Source: Streptomyces sp. Ag109_O5-10 (lineage in GTDB: Bacteria; Actinomycetota; Actinomycetes; Streptomycetales; Streptomycetaceae). From it: a stretch of 64,000 bases of DNA. The position numbers and the translations under genes were made by a program. Below, one piece after another: positions 59,939-64,000 of the stretch; within the stretch, counting starts at the first letter, position 1, and each line of letters opens with the position of its first letter. The notes under the pieces are model-generated. The model saw only the letters and a list, made by a program, of their open reading frames with translations. It did not search any database and was not told the DNA's origin. The stretch lies in NCBI RefSeq assembly GCF_900105755.1, contig NZ_FNTQ01000001.1, positions 4,774,001-4,838,000 of the forward strand. The letters are read 5' to 3'.

Positions 59939-60005
59939 GGTGAGGGATTCTAGTCGCCCTCGTCGGACTGGGTGTTTCCGCCGCCTATGAAGGGGAGACG
60001 GGTAC

Positions 60006-60374
60006 GTGAGCCAACACGACGAAGGCCACACGGTGGCAGGGTGGACCGGTACCGCGATCGCGACCGTCGGGAGCGGTCTGCTGGGGCTGGGCGTGTGCGC
60101 CGTCTCGGCCGCCGCCCTGGTCGCGGGGCTCGCGGTGTGTGCCGTGAGCGTCCTGGTCACCTGGTCTCTGCATCTCGCGGGGTGGGGCAAGCCGCCGGGC
60201 CCGCGCCCCCGGGCGCAGTGGCCGCTGCGGGTACGGGACAACGGCGCCCGCGTCGGCCACCCCGGCTGCGTCTCGTGCCGGCTGGCGGGCCGGGGGCGGC
60301 GTACCGCGTCCGCGCTCCGTCCGGTGTCCGGCGCCGGCGAGGCCGAGCCGGCGACCGCGCAGGCGGGCGGCTGA
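60006..60374 (+). CDS. Small membrane protein (HGxxPAAW-like)
   Basis: A 122-aa protein with two membrane helices (WTGTAIATVGSGLLGLGVCAVSAAALVAG and LAVCAVSVLVTWSLHLAG, merging) and a Pro/Arg-rich cytoplasmic tail. The N-terminal HTVAGWTG resembles the HGxxPAAW start of small actinobacterial proteins. A GCVSCR near residue 87 could bind metal or form a disulfide. Function is unknown. GTG start at 60006 after GAAGGGGAGACGG. The stop lies in the first unit of a 24-bp repeat. Confidence 0.65.
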   Translation: MSQHDEGHTVAGWTGTAIATVGSGLLGLGVCAVSAAALVAGLAVCAVSVLVTWSLHLAGWGKPPGPRPRAQWPLRVRDNGARVGHPGCVSCRLAGRGRRTASALRPVSGAGEAEPATAQAGG

Positions 60375-60440
60375 CCGGGCGGGGCGGAGGACGGCTGACC
60401 GGGCGGGGCCGAGGACGGCTGACCGGGCGGGCCGAGGACA
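60370..60440. repeat. 24-bp tandem repeat, three copies
   Basis: Three units of GGCTGACCGGGCGGGGCNGAGGAC (the third one base shorter) run from 60370 over the end of the small membrane gene up to the following terminator. Confidence 0.9.
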
Positions 60441-60468
60441 ACGGCCCGGCTGCCCCCGGGCCGTTGTC
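60439..60468 (+). terminator. Hairpin terminator
   Basis: ACAACGGCCCGG (60439-60450) and CCGGGCCGTTGT (60457-60468) are perfect 12-bp arms with a 6-nt loop, 65 bp past the stop of the small membrane gene. Confidence 0.85.
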
Positions 60469-60494
60469 AGTGCCGCCCTCTACCCTCGCGAGTG

Positions 60495-61367
60495 ATGGCA
60501 CAGGTGTGGAGATGCTCGGGGCTGCGGTGGTCGGAGGACGGCCCCGTGCTGCGGTGGAGCGGCGGCCGGCGCAGTCCGCTCGGCCGGGGGAAGCGGGTGG
60601 CCTTCGGGGTCGCCGAAGGGGGTGTGCGGGAGTGCGTGGGGGCGCGCGGGCATGCCTGTCCGACCCGGGCACCCGTCTCGGGGCGGACCACCGGGGCCCG
60701 GTGCGAGGAGTGCGCGCGGCTGGACCGGGCGCACTCCGTGGCCGCGGACACCGTCCCCGACGACCCCCGGCCGTACCACGTGTATCTGGCGTGGTTCGGG
60801 CCCGGCATGGTCAAGGTGGGGATCACGGCGGTCGAGCGGGGCCCGGCGCGGCTGCTGGAGCAGGGGGCCGTGTGCTTCAGCTGGCTGGGCGCCGGGCCGC
60901 TGATGGCCGCCCGGCGGGCCGAGGAGCTGCTGCGGGCGGCGCTCCGGGTGCCGGACCGGATCCCGTACGGCGACAAGCGCGTCGTACGCGCCCTGCTGCC
61001 GGCGGACCGGGCCGAGCGGGCGGCCGAGGTCGAGGGACTGCACGCGCTCGCTGTCGCGCTCGGCGGCTGGCCCGAGTCGCTCGTCCCGGAGCCGTGCCAA
61101 GTCGTCGATCACATGGCGGTGTTCGGGCTGGACGGGGTGGCCGCCGCCGTCGGTGAGGTGGCCGAGCTGGTGCCGGGCGGCGTGGTGAGCGGCGAGCTGG
61201 TCGCGGCGGCCGGACCGGATCTGCATCTCGCCACCCGGCGCGGTGTCGTCGTCCTCGACACCCGCTTGCTGCCCGGGTGGGAACTGACCGCTGCCGGAGC
61301 CGGGGAGGAAGGCCGACTCCAGGTGCCGGTAAGGGAGTTCAAGGCCCCGCAGGCCGGCCTCTTCTGA
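60495..61367 (+). CDS. DUF2797 protein with GIY-YIG-like core
   Basis: A 290-aa protein of the DUF2797 type. Residues about 45-75 hold four spaced cysteines (RECVGARG, HACPTRA, ARCEECAR) that likely bind zinc. Next comes PYHVYLAWFGPGMVKVGITAVERGPARLLEQGA, a GIY-YIG-like motif (Y-x-Y-L, G-x-V-K-V-G-I-T). The C-terminal half is conserved-looking but uncharacterised. Nuclease activity is possible but not shown. The start is ATG at 60495, or GTG one codon upstream. Confidence 0.85.
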   Translation: MAQVWRCSGLRWSEDGPVLRWSGGRRSPLGRGKRVAFGVAEGGVRECVGARGHACPTRAPVSGRTTGARCEECARLDRAHSVAADTVPDDPRPYHVYLAWFGPGMVKVGITAVERGPARLLEQGAVCFSWLGAGPLMAARRAEELLRAALRVPDRIPYGDKRVVRALLPADRAERAAEVEGLHALAVALGGWPESLVPEPCQVVDHMAVFGLDGVAAAVGEVAELVPGGVVSGELVAAAGPDLHLATRRGVVVLDTRLLPGWELTAAGAGEEGRLQVPVREFKAPQAGLF

Positions 61368-61633
61368 GTACCGGCGGCCTCGCGGGAGGCCTCGCCGCGC
61401 GGGATCCGGGCTCGGTCGCTAGGCTCTCATCAGCGGCTCACCGGCAGTTCATGAACGGTCCGGGGCGTGGCCCGGACGGACATGATCCGCACAGCCCGGC
61501 GCGAGCGAGGTCACGAGTTCGGGCACGCGTGACGGGATTCCCAGGTGTTCCCTGAGAGGCGCCTGTGCGTTTCTCAGGGAAATCACAGATTTGTGAAAGC
61601 GTGTTCTCAGAGGACCCCGACAAGGTGTCCACC

Positions 61634-62370
61634 ATGACCACGACCTCGCCCCAGGGGCGCACCGAACTGCTGAGGCCGGACGGGAGCCCCGTCCGAGTGC
61701 TGGTGGTGGACGACGAGCTGTCGATCACCGAACTCCTCTCCATGGCCCTGCGGTACGAGGGCTGGCAGATCAGGAGTGCGGGCGACGGCCAGGGCGCCAT
61801 CCAGACCGCCCGGGAGTTCCGCCCCGACGCCGTCGTACTCGACATGATGCTGCCCGACATGGACGGCCTCACCGTGCTGGGGCGCCTGCGGCGCGAACTG
61901 CCGGACGTGCCGGTGCTGTTCCTGACGGCGAAGGACGCGGTCGAGGACCGGATCGCGGGCCTCACCGCGGGCGGCGACGACTACGTCACCAAACCCTTCA
62001 GCCTCGAAGAGGTCGTGGCCCGGCTGCGTGGGCTCATCCGCCGCGCCGGGGCGGCCGACCGGCGGTCCGACTCCGTGCTCGTCGTCGGTGACCTCACCCT
62101 GGACGAGGACAGCCACGAGGTCTCGCGGGCCGGGGAGTCGATCCACCTCACCGCCACCGAGTTCGAGCTGCTCCGCTTCCTGATGCGCAACCCGCGCCGG
62201 GTGCTCAGCAAGGCCCAGATCCTGGACCGGGTGTGGTCGTACGACTTCGGCGGTCAGGCCAACGTGGTCGAGCTCTACATCTCGTACCTGCGCAGGAAGA
62301 TCGACGTCGGCCGGGAGCCGATGATCCACACCCGGCGTGGCGCCGGCTACCTCATCAAGCCAGCCGCGTC

Positions 62371-62374
<4 letters not shown>
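61634..62374 (+). CDS. OmpR-family response regulator
   Basis: A 246-aa two-component regulator. The receiver (about 20-135) has the acidic pair VVDDE, phosphoacceptor Asp in VVLDMMLPDMDG, LFLTAKD and the Lys in VTKPFS. The winged-helix DNA-binding domain (about 150-245) has ATEFELLRFLMRNPRRVLSKAQILDRVWSYDFGG and VVELYISYLRRKI, ending HTRRGAGYLIKP. ATG at 61634 is taken with AAGGTG six bases ahead; a GTG three codons upstream is possible. It overlaps its sensor kinase by four bases (ATGA). The upstream gap (61368-61633) has no gene but is AT-rich near 61575-61610. Confidence 0.94.

Positions 62375-64000
<1,626 letters not shown>

Overview
The window is high-GC actinobacterial DNA with frequent GTG starts, ATGA/GTGA gene overlaps, Tat signals and paired SpoIIE-phosphatase / anti-sigma-type ATPase genes. 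Gene content (serS, pheA, DyP peroxidase, copper genes, htrA, SSI protease inhibitor) points to a Streptomyces chromosome, in the core rather than an arm. The start of the window is ordinary core DNA. Four tRNA genes (two Ser-GCT, Ser-TGA, Arg-ACG) are present, and the last gene, a sensor kinase, runs off the right edge.

0-10.5 kb: tRNA-Ser, a HAD phosphatase translationally coupled to serS, then pheA. The serS-pheA gap holds a cluster of DnaA-box-like 9-mers. A leftward run follows that handles heme and copper at the cell surface: DyP peroxidase, CopC-CopD fusion, PCuAC chaperone, SCO1, YcnI and a Met-rich-loop membrane protein. 10.5-22 kb: signalling and housekeeping genes (two anti-sigma-like ATPases, SpoIIE phosphatase, M24 peptidase, SEC-C protein, GDPD, HtrA protease) and tRNA-Ser(TGA).

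22-27.6 kb is accessory: a decayed GntR/UTRA fragment beside the tRNA (probably an old integrative-element scar), an orphan double-glycine-leader peptide, GNAT, small unknown genes, simple repeats, a primase/polymerase-like protein and a small Asn/Gln-rich secreted protein. 27.6-35.1 kb is a five-gene acyl-CoA dehydrogenase / hydratase-DUF35 / thiolase operon laid out like the mycobacterial igr (steroid side-chain) operon, then an ECF-type sigma factor and an acyl-CoA ligase behind a perfect 18-bp palindrome. 35.1-41.1 kb: a giant PAS protein resembling a histidine kinase but lacking the phospho-accepting His, an SSI-type inhibitor, two tRNAs and an ABM-domain protein.

41.5-58.4 kb is the most unusual part. 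A rightward operon encodes an FxSxx-COOH RiPP precursor (fxsA), its radical SAM/SPASM maturase (fxsB), a separate HExxH protein, TIR-like FxsC and the giant ATPase/TIR-like/NB-ARC/TPR protein FxsT. Converging on it across a 17-bp-arm hairpin is a leftward operon: TIR-like/NACHT/LRR protein, MoxR ATPase, vWA-like protein, beta-propeller protein with an amylase-like tail, and TIR protein. The N-terminal module of the NACHT-LRR protein matches FxsC, which ties the two operons together. The vWA-MoxR-third protein-TIR content resembles NTP-dependent biological-conflict (immunity) systems. I infer a composite peptide-modification and immunity locus.

58.5-64 kb: an AAC(3)-type acetyltransferase overlapping a convergent MarR gene, a small membrane protein, a DUF2797 protein and an OmpR-type two-component system.
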